Positions 6,707 through 14,597 of a stretch of DNA of 19,234 nucleotides are shown in pieces. The position numbers and the translations under genes are program-made. The DNA comes from DATMNI01 sp035570275. GTDB lineage: Bacteria; Acidobacteriota; Terriglobia; Bryobacterales; Bryobacteraceae. The notes beneath the pieces are model-generated. The model had not been told where the DNA came from, ran no database searches, and saw nothing but the letters and a program-made list of their open reading frames with translations. Position 1 is the stretch's first letter; each line of letters starts with the position of its first letter. The stretch is from assembly GCA_035570275.1 (NCBI GenBank), contig DATMNI010000400.1, positions 1 through 19,234 of the forward strand, written 5' to 3'.

Positions 6707-6792
6707 TGAATGCGTAATATTCTGGCTTCCCTCCAGTCTAAGGGGGAGCCTCCGTAAAAGGCAAACTTTTTGAACGCCCAACCCATAAAATC

Positions 6793-8157
6793 TCATTTCT
6801 TCCGCGCCGCCCCCTTGGCCACAGTCTTGAGCATGATGGGAGTCCCTTTGAATCCGAATTGCCGCCGGAGCTGGTTCATCAGGTAGCGCTCGTGCGAAAA
6901 ATGCAGCGCGCCACCCTTGTCCGTGAAAACCGCGAAAGCCGGCGGCCGGATGGAATGCTGCGTAATGTAAAAAATCTTACGTTCCTCGAAATGAAGATGC
7001 TCGACGAACCGGTTCAGCTCCCCGGTGGTTACGCGCCGCGAGGCCGATTCGTAGACTTCCCGGATCAGCCGGAACAGCTTGCCCACGCCCGAACCATTCT
7101 TGGCCGAAAGAAACACCACCGGCGCATATTCCAGGAATTTGAACTGGTCGCGAATCTTCTGCTCGAACTCGTTCTTCTTTTGCGCCCCCTGGCCTTCCAC
7201 CTCATCCCACTTATTGACGCAGACGATCACCGCGCGCCCACCCTCGTGCGCATACCCGGCAATGGTCGCATCCAGCGCCACCACGCCTTCGGTGGCATCC
7301 AGCACCAGCAGCACCACATGCGCCATGCGGATGTGCCTCCGCGCCATCACTACGCTGAGTTTTTCCGCCAGGTCCTTGGTTTTGCCCTTGCGCCGGATAC
7401 CCGCCGTATCGACAAACACGTACTCCGTGCCGCCATTCTGCACCGTCTCGTCCACCGCATCCCGCGTAGTGCCCGCGACAGGCGAAACGATGGCCCGCTC
7501 CTGCCCGGTCAGCGCGTTCAGCAGCGTCGATTTGCCCACGTTCGGGCGTCCAATGATCGCCACCTTGATCCCAGACTCGATTCCAGGCTTGATCCCCGAT
7601 TTAATCCCGGTTGCCGCCGCGTCTTCCGCCTGCTCCTCATCCGGCTTTGGGTCACGCGCAAAGCCGGCCGTCACGCGATCCAGCAGTGCATCCACACCGA
7701 TCCCATGCTCCGCGGAAACCGGGTAGATATCGGCGATTCCCAATTGGTAGAAGTCGCCCGTGAGGTCCTGTTTCAGCGCCGGATCGGCCTTGTTCACCGC
7801 CACCGTGACCGGCTTGCCGAGCCGCTTCAGCATCTGCGCCAAATCGCGGTCGGAGCCGGTGATCTCGCTGCGTCCGTCCACCAGAAGAATGATGTGGGAA
7901 GCGCCCTGCAGGGCGAACTCGGCCTGCCGCAGAATCTGCCCCGGAATGTAGTCTTGGTCATTGACCACGATGCCGCCCGTATCGATCACCTCGAAGCGGC
8001 GGCCATCGTGTTCGGCAGGCCCATACATGCGGTCGCGCGTAATCCCGGGTTCGTCCCCGACAATGGCGCGCCGCTGTCCAGTGATGCGGTTAAAGAGGGT
8101 GGACTTTCCTACGTTGGGCCTGCCCACAATGACGACTGTGGGAATGGCGTCGGACAT
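6793..8157 (-). CDS. der: ribosome biogenesis GTPase Der (EngA)
   Basis: A 454-residue protein with the tandem GTPase architecture unique to Der, which binds the 50S subunit during its maturation. GTPase 1 opens with IVGRPNVGKST (residues 10-20), followed by the switch region GITRDRMYG, the DTGG box and NKAD. A linker with three copies of a K-x-GI-x-SGI-like unit (GIKSGIKPGIESGIK) leads to GTPase 2, which repeats IIGRPNVGKST, GTTRDAVDE, DTAG and NKWDE. The KH-like domain occupies the last 110 residues, with a basic tail ending AARKK. Start ATG at 8157 is chosen because family members begin just before the first P-loop strand. The GTG/ATG-rich upstream extension to 8202 is not conserved sequence. 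The Ile/Gly/Ser repeat in the linker is unusual. Confidence 0.96.
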   Translation of the reverse strand: MSDAIPTVVIVGRPNVGKSTLFNRITGQRRAIVGDEPGITRDRMYGPAEHDGRRFEVIDTGGIVVNDQDYIPGQILRQAEFALQGASHIILLVDGRSEITGSDRDLAQMLKRLGKPVTVAVNKADPALKQDLTGDFYQLGIADIYPVSAEHGIGVDALLDRVTAGFARDPKPDEEQAEDAAATGIKSGIKPGIESGIKVAIIGRPNVGKSTLLNALTGQERAIVSPVAGTTRDAVDETVQNGGTEYVFVDTAGIRRKGKTKDLAEKLSVVMARRHIRMAHVVLLVLDATEGVVALDATIAGYAHEGGRAVIVCVNKWDEVEGQGAQKKNEFEQKIRDQFKFLEYAPVVFLSAKNGSGVGKLFRLIREVYESASRRVTTGELNRFVEHLHFEERKIFYITQHSIRPPAFAVFTDKGGALHFSHERYLMNQLRRQFGFKGTPIMLKTVAKGAARKK

Positions 8158-8259
8158 GAAACACCATGATAGCAGCGTTCCAACGGCCTTAATGCGCTCC
8201 AAGCCGGGCCTAACGTCTTACCGATGGCGGACACGAACCTTGTGGCACAGAGGGAATCT

Positions 8260-8282
8260 GCGGCGGGTTGTTCCTCCGCCGC
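8260..8282. repeat. 7-bp hairpin GCGGCGG/CCGCCGC upstream of der
   Basis: Perfect 7-bp arms around a 9-base loop, starting four bases after the stop of the broken nucleotidyltransferase gene on the minus strand. There is no T-run after it, so terminator activity is uncertain. Confidence 0.4.
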
Positions 8283-8285
8283 TAT

Positions 8286-8767
8286 CTACTTCTGGGATCG
8301 TTTAGACAACTCCGACTTGGCCCGCAGCAGTTCCCGGGCCTGTAATCTGTCTTTGGCCCTGCCTGTTGCCCTTTTGGCGGCGATGATGTCGTCGAGCGAC
8401 AGCACCGGCGCCACCACTGCCCCGTAATCGGTTTCCACCCGGTGCTCCCAGGCTCCCTCAAACTTAATTTAAGGCCTGAGACGGTGCCCACGATATCCAC
8501 GCGAACCGGTTCCACGCCAATCTGATAAATGAGGTCGGGATTCGTAAGGTCGTCGACCGTCACCTGATGGCGAGGTGCGCCGAATCGACGAAGCACCTCC
8601 AGAACGCGATTGGCGTTTTCCCGCGTGGGCTCAATCCAGATGTCCAGATCCTTCGTGTGGTATGGCTCCGAGTACTTCATCACCGCGTACCCGCCCACCA
8701 CGAGGAATCGTACGCCCCCGTCGCCTAAGAGTTGCAACAGATCTTTGAAGTCGGAGTTGATCTTCAC
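8286..8767 (-). pseudogene. nucleotidyltransferase (AbiEii/DUF6036-like), frameshifted
   Basis: The N-terminal 100 residues show a minimal nucleotidyltransferase fold: FKDLLQLLGDGGVRFLVVGG, then AVMKYSEPYHTKDLDIWIEP with the Gly-Gly and Asp-x-Asp metal motifs, and later VEPVRVDIVG. Near 8470 the frame breaks. Downstream, a different frame continues the family sequence (KFEGAWEHRVETDYG, LSLDDIIAAKRATGRAKD, ending KSELSKRSQK at 8286). The break coincides with TTAAATTAA, where removing five bases restores GLKFEG, so a 5-bp tandem duplication explains it. As read, translation would continue in the wrong frame to a 161-residue chimera. GTG at 8767 follows GAGGG. A small partner ORF overlaps its start. 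Confidence 0.75.
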
Positions 8768-8918
8768 CAATCCCTCGCATGGCCGCGGCAGTCACAACCA
8801 GATCCCACGCGGCGGCGAAAATCTTCGTAGCGCCGAGCGCTTGCCAGAATTCGACATCGAAATCGCGCCCGGCATCCTCGCGGCGAACCAGACGAGCCAT
8901 CACGAGACGATCAGCCAT
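8631..8918 (-). CDS. small conserved-type protein paired with the nucleotidyltransferase
   Basis: The 95-residue product contains DFDVEFWQALGATKIFAAAW and continues DLVVTAAAMRGIGEDQLRLQ, then RSVATLRRRG. This resembles short hypothetical proteins often encoded immediately upstream of such nucleotidyltransferase genes, where an 'FW..LG..KIF.AAW' helix and 'LRLQRSV..L.RR' tail recur; the comparison is from memory. The expected protein would end near LRRRG. The further 20 residues, deep inside the nucleotidyltransferase frame, may be a run-on extension. ATG at 8918 has GGTGAGG just upstream. The roughly 140-bp overlap with the partner implies coupled translation. No function is known; with the partner broken it may be an orphan. 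Confidence 0.5.
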   Translation of the reverse strand: MADRLVMARLVRREDAGRDFDVEFWQALGATKIFAAAWDLVVTAAAMRGIGEDQLRLQRSVATLRRRGRTIPRGGRVRGDEVLGAIPHEGSGHLD

Positions 8919-8960
8919 CCTCACCATTATCACCTACCGCGTCCGCGGTTCCGGGTTCGC

Positions 8961-8966
8961 TATGAT
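8961..8966 (+). promoter_or_regulatory. candidate -10 box for the secreted TolB-like pseudogene
   Basis: TATGAT stands 18 bases before the ATG at 8985, followed by a good Shine-Dalgarno (GGGAAGGTG). No matching -35 box is clear. It shows the gene once had its own expression signals. Confidence 0.35.
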
Positions 8967-8984
8967 CACTGATGGGAAGGTGAA

Positions 8985-9420
8985 ATGATTCGCACAGCCC
9001 TGCTGGCAATCTGCCTGGCGACCGCACTGCGGGCGCAGTATCCGCCAGAGATGAGGTGGCGCGCCAGCCCCGCATCCTCAATACCGCGCCCAAACTGGTG
9101 GCCACAGGTTACTATCAGCCGGTCTACGAAGCCGATGGCAGCGTGCTGGCGCAGAAGGTGGGGCTCGACACGTTCCCGGTGGAGATGGTGCGCATTCACC
9201 CCGATGGCCGCGAAGAAAAGGTCCTTCGCGTGGGGCCCGCTGTGATCGCCGCCAACCGGACGTCGGTGGTGAACGGGCGCATGGTTTGGGACGCTTATGT
9301 TCCCGATGTGCGCTGGCGGCGCGGCTATTCCGAGATCATGATCCGCGACATGGCCACCGGCCGCACCCGCACCGCACCCGCCGCACCCGTTTCATGAACC
9401 CCGTGCTTTCGCCGGCGCCG
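8985..9420 (+). pseudogene. TolB-like secreted beta-propeller protein, internally deleted and frameshifted
   Basis: The ATG at 8985, with AAGGTG upstream, opens a clean signal peptide (MIRTALLAICLATALRAQ) followed by YPPEMRW, a start seen in secreted TolB/peptidase-like proteins of Acidobacteriota (recalled). About 70 bases in, the sequence jumps to another frame reading ARQPRILNTAPKLVATGYYQ, then PVYEADGSVLAQ and EMVRIHPDGREEKVLRVG. That is propeller-blade sequence normally several hundred residues further on. A second shift near 9380 is needed to continue as TRFMNPVLSP, after which a REP-like palindrome cuts the gene. At least one large internal deletion plus two frame breaks make this a pseudogene. 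Confidence 0.7.
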
Positions 9421-9431
9421 ACGTATCGGGA

Positions 9432-9501
9432 AAACCGCTTGCTGACGCGCACGGCTCCGATCAAAGCCGCGACTTGTCGCTCGACCGTTTGGGAGCGGTT
9501 T
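9432..9501. repeat. REP-like palindrome of the Acidobacteria type
   Basis: AAACCGCT at 9432-9439 is exactly complementary to AGCGGTTT at 9494-9501, and GCGCACGGCT near the left pairs imperfectly with AGCCGCGAC right of centre. One frame through it reads KPLADAHGSDQSRD, a peptide familiar as an artefact of dispersed palindromes in Acidobacteriota. Here 13 or so extra bases (TTGTCGCTCGACC) interrupt the right arm. It sits at the broken end of the TolB-like pseudogene. Confidence 0.7.
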
Positions 9502-9506
9502 CGTCG

Positions 9507-9524
9507 AAATACGCGACCGTATTT
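9507..9524. terminator. small perfect hairpin downstream of the ADOP gene
   Basis: AAATACG/CGTATTT with a four-base loop, 16 bp past the ADOP permease stop on the minus strand. It is A/T-rich on both outer arms and so could end transcription from either side. The stem is short and the following T-run is weak. Confidence 0.4.
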
Positions 9525-9539
9525 TATGAAACGGTGTAC

Positions 9540-12122
9540 TTAGTCGTCTCTAAGCGCCATCATTGGGTCGATCCGCGACGCCCGTCTCGCCGGTCCATAC
9601 CCTGCAGCGATGGCCGCCACCAGGAGCAGCGCCGACGCTACCGTCAGCGTGATCGCATCCCGCGCTTTGATGCCGAAGAGGAACGTCTCGACTAACGTGG
9701 CGGCGCTATACGCCACTGGGATGCCGATGGCGAGGCCGGCAGCGGCCAGGACCAGCACCTCGCGCTGCACCATCCAGACGACGCGGCCGCGCTGCGCGCC
9801 CAGGGCCATGCGGATTCCAATCTCGCCGGTGCGGCGCGACACGTTGTACGCCATGGTGCCGTACAGTCCCACGCCGGCGATCGCCATGGCGAGAAGGGCG
9901 AAGCCCGTGCACAGTGTGGCGAACGTGCGCTCCTGGCCGACGCCCTGCTCGATCACCCGTTCCTGCGTGGTCACGTTGGTAATGGGGATTCGTGAATCGG
10001 CCTGGCGGACCAGTTCGCGGGCGCTTGCCGCGGCCGAAAGCGGATCGCCCGCCGTGCGAACGGCATAGGTGATGCCGCGAACGCCGTCGCAACAGGGGCG
10101 GTAAACCGTAGGTGGAATGTCCCGCTTAAGAGATGCGTAACGGACGTTTTTCACCACGCCGGCGATCTCATAATCGCGCGCGAATTGTCCGCGGCCCGTG
10201 CTGAAGTGACGGCCCATCGGATTGTCGTTGCCGAAGTTGGTCTTGGCAAAAAGCTCATTCACCAGCACGCGGCGGGCATCCATGTCGCGCACGCTGAAGT
10301 CCCGGCCCAGCAGGATCGGGATCTGCATGGTATCGAAGTACGACGGTCCGACGGTCAGCATGTAGGCGTCTCGCTTGACCTCCGGTGGCACGCCGGGGAC
10401 ATGGATGTCGTTGCTGCTCGCCGAACCCGAAAGAAGCGCGATATCGGACAAGGTGGCGCTGCGCACCCCGGGAACGGCGGCCAGGCGCTCATGCAAGGTT
10501 TCGTAAAACCGGGTCAACGCGGTGTCCCGGTAGCCGGCTTGCCAGGCATTGACCGAAAACAACAGGAGGCGATCCTGGTTGAACCCGGTTGCAATGGCGT
10601 GCAGGTTGGAAAGCGATCTCACAAACAGCCCGGCCGCCACCAGAAGCAGTAGCGAGATCGCGATTTGCGATACCACCAGCACACGGCTGAGACCGGCACG
10701 AAACCACCCGCGGAGGTGCGCCGTCCCTGTACCACCCGCCCCCGTACGGCCCAAGGTCTCGCCGCCGCGTGCCTGTTTCAACGCCGGTGTAAGATCCACT
10801 CCCGAGGCCTGCAGCGCGGGGGCGAGTCCGAACAACAGTCCAGTGCCGAGCGCGGCCGCGATGGTGACGGCCAACACATGCCAATTCAGGCTGGCGTTCA
10901 GCACGAAGGTCTCCTGACCGTTGGCGATCAGAACGGAAAGGATGCGGATTCCCCACTGGCCTACGTAAATCCCGAGCACGCCGCCAATCAAAGCCAGCAG
11001 TAGGCTTTCCGTCAGAAGCTGGCGGATCACGCGCGCGCGTCCCGCCCCCAGGCTGAGCCGCACCGCCATCTCGCGCCGGCGGCCCGCCGCGCGCGCCAGC
11101 AGCAGATTGGCGATATTGGCGCAGGCGATCGCCAGAATCAGCCCCACCATGGTCATCAGCACGTAGAGCGGCTTGGCATAGCGGCGGCGCAGAAAGTCCA
11201 TGCCGCCGGCGGCTTCCTGGAGGTAGAACTGCGGTAAGTCGGCGCGCTCTTTGTCATTCGAAGCGGTACCGCGGATGAACCCATCGAAGACCGGCGCCAG
11301 TGCCGCCTGCGCCTGCGCCAGCGTGACGCCGGGGCGCAGCCTTCCGATCACCTGAACCCAGTAGTTGTTCTTGTCGATGTACCTGGCGTTGGTATCGAAG
11401 CCCGGACGCGCTTCGAGCGCCGCGTTAGAGCGCATCGGCAGGTAAAGATCGGTGGCGGTGCCCGGATACATTCCCAAGAACTCCGGCTCAGTCACACCGA
11501 CGATCGTGAACGGAACATTGTTCAGCAGGACCGGCTGGCCCACGGCCTTTCCAATTTCGCCGAAACGGCGGGTGGCATAGTGATAGCTGACCACGGCCAC
11601 GGGCGCCCCGCCCAAACGGTCGTCCGTGGCGTCGAGCAGGCGCCCCGCCGCGCCGCGCACTCCCATCGACGGGAAGAATTCGCCGGTCACGTATTCCGCC
11701 TGTGCGACGGCGCCTTCACCACGGACCAGCATGGTAAGCTGGCGGCCCGCGTTCGTGAAACCGAACATACCAGAGAAGACCGTGTTGCTTGCCCGCAGAG
11801 CCTCGTACGCTGGAAAAGGGATGTTGCCGCTGACCAGTCCGCGATTGGGATCGCGGAAATTGCTGCCGCTGAAACCGTGCGCGATGGCCGGAAAATCCTT
11901 GGTGTGGTATTGGACCAGCGCCAGCGCTTCGGGGTGCTGCACCGGCAGCGCCCGCATGAGAATGGCGTCCATGAAGCTGTAAATGGCGGTGTTGGCGCCG
12001 ATGCCGAGGGCCAGGGAGAGGGCGGCCAGTAAGGTGAAGGCAGGGTTCTTGCCGATCATGCGCACGGCGTAGCGCAGGTCGTAAAGCAGATCTTGGGCGA
12101 GTTGTTCGATGGATGTCCGCAC
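9540..12122 (-). CDS. ADOP-type duplicated MacB/FtsX permease
   Basis: An 860-residue membrane protein made of two fused MacB-like units, the acidobacterial duplicated orphan permease pattern. The N-terminal QDLLYDLRYAVRMIGKNPAF precedes TM1 at about residues 28-52. A MacB periplasmic core domain runs to about 320. FtsX domain 1 follows (ANIANLLLARAAGRRREMAV, VRLSLGAGRARVIRQLLTES). TM and periplasmic unit 2 begins near residue 480 (LVVSQIAISLLLLVAAGLF), and FtsX domain 2 ends in ARRASRIDPMMALRDD. ADOPs lack their own ATPase and their substrates are unknown; they are proposed exporters or envelope proteins. GTG at 12122 is chosen because AAGGAG lies six bases upstream; TTG at 12125 is the alternative. 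The PadR regulator often encoded before ADOPs is absent here. The DUF1080 gene ends 80 bp upstream on the same strand. Confidence 0.92.
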   Translation of the reverse strand: MRTSIEQLAQDLLYDLRYAVRMIGKNPAFTLLAALSLALGIGANTAIYSFMDAILMRALPVQHPEALALVQYHTKDFPAIAHGFSGSNFRDPNRGLVSGNIPFPAYEALRASNTVFSGMFGFTNAGRQLTMLVRGEGAVAQAEYVTGEFFPSMGVRGAAGRLLDATDDRLGGAPVAVVSYHYATRRFGEIGKAVGQPVLLNNVPFTIVGVTEPEFLGMYPGTATDLYLPMRSNAALEARPGFDTNARYIDKNNYWVQVIGRLRPGVTLAQAQAALAPVFDGFIRGTASNDKERADLPQFYLQEAAGGMDFLRRRYAKPLYVLMTMVGLILAIACANIANLLLARAAGRRREMAVRLSLGAGRARVIRQLLTESLLLALIGGVLGIYVGQWGIRILSVLIANGQETFVLNASLNWHVLAVTIAAALGTGLLFGLAPALQASGVDLTPALKQARGGETLGRTGAGGTGTAHLRGWFRAGLSRVLVVSQIAISLLLLVAAGLFVRSLSNLHAIATGFNQDRLLLFSVNAWQAGYRDTALTRFYETLHERLAAVPGVRSATLSDIALLSGSASSNDIHVPGVPPEVKRDAYMLTVGPSYFDTMQIPILLGRDFSVRDMDARRVLVNELFAKTNFGNDNPMGRHFSTGRGQFARDYEIAGVVKNVRYASLKRDIPPTVYRPCCDGVRGITYAVRTAGDPLSAAASARELVRQADSRIPITNVTTQERVIEQGVGQERTFATLCTGFALLAMAIAGVGLYGTMAYNVSRRTGEIGIRMALGAQRGRVVWMVQREVLVLAAAGLAIGIPVAYSAATLVETFLFGIKARDAITLTVASALLLVAAIAAGYGPARRASRIDPMMALRDD

Positions 12123-12204
12123 CAAATACTCCTTCGGACCTTGGACGCCGGGAGGGTCAAAATGGTTGGGAACTCGGCTTCCGCCACCTGGCCTTTCGGT
12201 CGGA

Positions 12205-13680
12205 TCAGTTCAGTTTCTTCAGCCAGATATTGCGCACCGAAATCTTGGTAACTGCCTCGATCTCGATGCCGATCAGGCCGGACTGGTTGTTCGATGAGGC
12301 CGGGTCGTCATCCACCATCACCGCCATCAACTGCCCGTTCACAATGTGGAGGAAAGTCCCGCCGCGCGCAATCACGATGTACTGGTTCCAGTCGTTCATC
12401 TTGACCAGTTCGCCCAACGCTTGCCGGTCGCCGATGGTGCCCATCAGGCGCCTGGTGCCCATGCCGGCGCCTTCCACCACCTGGCCGCGCCAGGCCATGA
12501 TGCGCATCGGGGTGTTTTCGGAATAGAACTGGCCGGTGTACACCCTGCTGGGCCAGAAGTCGGCCTGCGGCCCGGTCATCATCCAGTTCAGATTCACCGG
12601 GCCGACGTTGGCCGTCACATTGGCTGGGATGGGGGAGAGCCAGGGCACGCCCGTCTTGCTGCGGTACTGGACGCCGCTGCCGCCGTCGCCCTCAACCTTG
12701 ATTTCAAACTTCAACGTGAAATCCCTGGCCTCCACGCCGCGATAGACCAGATAGCTGTTCCCGCTCGGGTTCTGCGGGGTGGATTCACCGATGATGGCCC
12801 CGCCTTCTGCCCGCCAGAACTTCGGATTGCCGTCCCAGCCCTTCAGGCTGACCCCGTCGAACAACGCCACATAGCCGGTGTGGTCGTTGAAATCCATGGG
12901 CTCGGGCTCGGTAAAGCTACCCGAGGTCAACACACCACCCATCGCGATCAATGCTGCGACCTGATCTGTGGCTAACTTGTTCGGGGAAGCCTGAACCTTG
13001 GCAAATGCGCCGGCCCGAGCTTTGGCCAAGGCCAATTCCGCGGCCCAGACGGCTTCTGATTTTGCCCGAACCGCCGCATCGTTCGGCGGTTCGGCAAGAA
13101 CTGCCGCCACCAGTTCCCCGCGCGCCGCATTCACGGCTTGCGTCAGCGGCGTCAGTTCTCCAGTCATCTGCGTGAGCCCGGGTATTTGCTGCGAAGTAAG
13201 GTTAGGAATGCTGCCCGCGCCACCGCGTCCACCCGCGCCGCCAGGTCCACCCGTGCCACCGCGTCCGCCTGCGCCGCCGCGGCCGCCACCGGGCCCGCCG
13301 CCCATCGCGGCCAACGCGGCGACCTGATCGCGGCCCAGCCGGTTCGGCGAGGCCTGCACCTTCGCAAAGGCATCCGCCCGAGCCTTGGCCAAAACCAGAT
13401 CGGCGGCTTTGACTGCGTCTGCTTTCGCCTGGATCGCGGCATCATTCCGCGGTTCGGCCAGCGCCGCCGTGGTCAACGCCGTGCGGGCGTCCGTCACGGC
13501 CTGCATCGGCCCCGCCAGGTCCGCATTCAGTTGGGTGAGCGCCGCCGTTTGCTCCTGGGTAAGGTTCGGAATTCCACCGCGGCCGCCCTGCGCCACGCCC
13601 TGTACCGCCGCCAGCACTCCGCCAAGACCCAGAGACACAACTGCCACCCATGACCCTAAGAACGGCGCGCGTTTGAACAT
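12205..13680 (-). CDS. secreted DUF1080 (3-keto-disaccharide hydrolase-like) protein with duplicated helical domain
   Basis: A 491-residue exported protein. Residues 1-32 are a signal peptide (MFKRAPFLGSWVAVVSLGLG...AQG). Two about 85-residue helical repeats follow, beginning IPNLTQEQTAALTQLNADL and IPNLTSQQIPGLTQMTGEL. Each ends AKVQASPN-[RK]L followed by DQVAAL, and they are separated by a Gly/Arg-rich linker. From about residue 255 comes the DUF1080 jelly-roll: GYVALFDGVSLKGWDG, FWRAEGGAIIGES, FEIKVEGDGGSGVQYRS, WNQYIVIARGGTFLHIVNG, and SGLIGIEIE. The family is linked to sugar or glycoside cleavage outside the cytoplasm. ATG at 13680 has AAGGAG nine bases upstream; the longer open frame to 13755 runs through a duplicated hairpin and is rejected. 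The substrate is unknown, and the helical pair may bind a partner. Confidence 0.9.
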   Translation of the reverse strand: MFKRAPFLGSWVAVVSLGLGGVLAAVQGVAQGGRGGIPNLTQEQTAALTQLNADLAGPMQAVTDARTALTTAALAEPRNDAAIQAKADAVKAADLVLAKARADAFAKVQASPNRLGRDQVAALAAMGGGPGGGRGGAGGRGGTGGPGGAGGRGGAGSIPNLTSQQIPGLTQMTGELTPLTQAVNAARGELVAAVLAEPPNDAAVRAKSEAVWAAELALAKARAGAFAKVQASPNKLATDQVAALIAMGGVLTSGSFTEPEPMDFNDHTGYVALFDGVSLKGWDGNPKFWRAEGGAIIGESTPQNPSGNSYLVYRGVEARDFTLKFEIKVEGDGGSGVQYRSKTGVPWLSPIPANVTANVGPVNLNWMMTGPQADFWPSRVYTGQFYSENTPMRIMAWRGQVVEGAGMGTRRLMGTIGDRQALGELVKMNDWNQYIVIARGGTFLHIVNGQLMAVMVDDDPASSNNQSGLIGIEIEAVTKISVRNIWLKKLN

Positions 13681-13712
13681 GTGGTTTCGCTCCTTCTCTA
13701 AAGTACCGCCAG

Positions 13713-13920
13713 GTGGGATAGGCCATCGTTTTGTGTGGCCTGTCTTGCTCATCACTCGATGTGATTCCTGCCCCCGACTTCGCGGTGGACGTCGTCGATC
13801 ACTTCGCCGGCGCGCTCGGAATGCAACTCCCCGTTCATGCGCTCCACCGCCACGCCGATGATGTCGCGGTGGTGCAGCTTGGCACCGTCGCCCTTGGCGC
13901 CCAGCTCCAGCCAGAGGCGG
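13713..13920. repeat. 208-bp direct repeat, left copy
   Basis: Aligns without gaps to 15263-15470 with about 18 mismatches (about 91% identity by hand). It contains a hairpin and 56 codons of an APC-permease C-terminus. Identity drops sharply after about 13925, where the TIR cassette leader begins. Confidence 0.92.
13717..13744. terminator. hairpin downstream of the permease remnant
   Basis: GATAGGCCAT pairs with GTGGCCTGTC (10-bp stem with two wobble pairs, 8-base loop), just past the remnant's stop on the minus strand. It is the same element as at 15267-15294. No T-run follows, so it may be a transcript-end stabiliser or a weak terminator. Confidence 0.5.
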
Positions 13921-13922
13921 CG
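13752..13922 (-). pseudogene. 56-codon C-terminal remnant of a second APC permease gene
   Basis: The minus strand reads RLWLELGAKGDGAKLHHRD, then IIGVAVERMNGELHSERAGE and VIDDVHREVGGRNHIE before TGA. This matches the last residues of the intact permease at 15299 apart from mostly conservative changes (Leu/Val, Gln/Glu, Ser/Asn, Ala/Gly, Ile/Val, Arg/Gly, Gln/His) and loss of the final Ser. The mild nature of the changes suggests divergence while it still encoded a working paralogue, before the rest was lost or replaced by the TIR cassette. It has no start codon or upstream coding part. Confidence 0.85.
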
Positions 13923-14057
13923 GGCTTCGCCAGGAGCTGCAAGGATGACGATGAGGGCGTTATTTCGGCATGCGAGAATAAGCCTGAGGAAATCTGTATT
14001 CCGGCACGATGCCTCCGCCAGCCACGCCGAGGCTGTAGAATAAGATGGAGCTCGCGA

Positions 14058-14570
14058 ATGCCTGAGATCTTCATTTCAAGTTCAAATGGGACGTCAAGTC
14101 TTGCCCTCAGATTGGCCAAAGATCTTGAAAAACAAGGGTTTCACACTTTCCTCCCGACTCGTGACCTCCAGGGAGGCGCGGACTACCCGCAAATCTTCGA
14201 GCGCGTTTCCCGGTCGGATGCCTTCCTTGTCCTCGTGGACTCGAACCCTAAGCGCTCCACAACGCAAGAGCGAGAGTGGTTCGCCGTGCTCAATGAAGCT
14301 TCGGACTTAACGAAGAACAAGAAGCTCATCCCCCTGGTGCTGGGGGAAGGAGAACCGCCGAACTTTCTCAAGAATTGGCAAGAGTTGCGCGTCCGTGAGC
14401 CCGATGACTCGAAGCGATGGCACAAATTGGTCGACACTATAGCAACCGCTCTGCGGTCCCCGGACAAGCCGAAGTTTAAGGCTTTGCGGAAAACGGACCT
14501 GGAACGACGGGAACGTAGACTGGAATCGATCGCGGCAACAGCTAAGCAGCTCAGGTTGCTAGGTTCTTAG
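14058..14570 (+). CDS. TIR-domain protein, putative NAD-consuming effector
   Basis: A 170-residue protein that is mostly one TIR domain. Strand 1 is EIFISSSNG (3-11), helix A SLALRLAKDLEKQGF, strand B HTFLPTRDLQGGADY (29-43), then IFERVSRSDAFLVLVDSNP (46-64). The helix STTQEREWFAVLNEA (67-81) offers Glu71/Glu73 where TIR NADases carry the catalytic Glu. Strand D is KKLIPLVLGEGEPP. A basic helical tail (KTDLERRERRLESIAATAKQ) follows. TIR domains in bacteria commonly cleave NAD+ or make signalling derivatives in anti-phage systems. ATG at 14058 has GGAG eight bases upstream; the open frame back to 13731 overlaps the permease remnant and is rejected. Lower GC than its neighbours and repeat flanks suggest transfer. 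The next gene starts 27 bp downstream. Confidence 0.85.
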   Translation: MPEIFISSSNGTSSLALRLAKDLEKQGFHTFLPTRDLQGGADYPQIFERVSRSDAFLVLVDSNPKRSTTQEREWFAVLNEASDLTKNKKLIPLVLGEGEPPNFLKNWQELRVREPDDSKRWHKLVDTIATALRSPDKPKFKALRKTDLERRERRLESIAATAKQLRLLGS

Positions 14571-14597
14571 GGCAGGCCGGCGAAACAGCAAACATTC

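Noticed and set aside
6859..8169. 436-residue plus-strand open frame
   Set aside because: It is antisense to der, whose motifs are unambiguous; the product is Arg/His-rich and shows no domain.
13200..13320. Repetitive GCCGCC/CCACC tract as a CRISPR or satellite array
   Set aside because: It is the codon-level repeat of the Gly/Arg-rich linker in the DUF1080 protein, without regular repeat-spacer units.
13681..13755. N-terminal extension of the DUF1080 protein
   Set aside because: The extra 25 residues translate the duplicated hairpin; a clear signal peptide with Shine-Dalgarno begins at 13680.
13731..14057. N-terminal extension of the TIR protein to 279 residues
   Set aside because: It runs over the permease remnant and hairpin in antisense; the TIR fold starts right at ATG 14058, which has its own Shine-Dalgarno.
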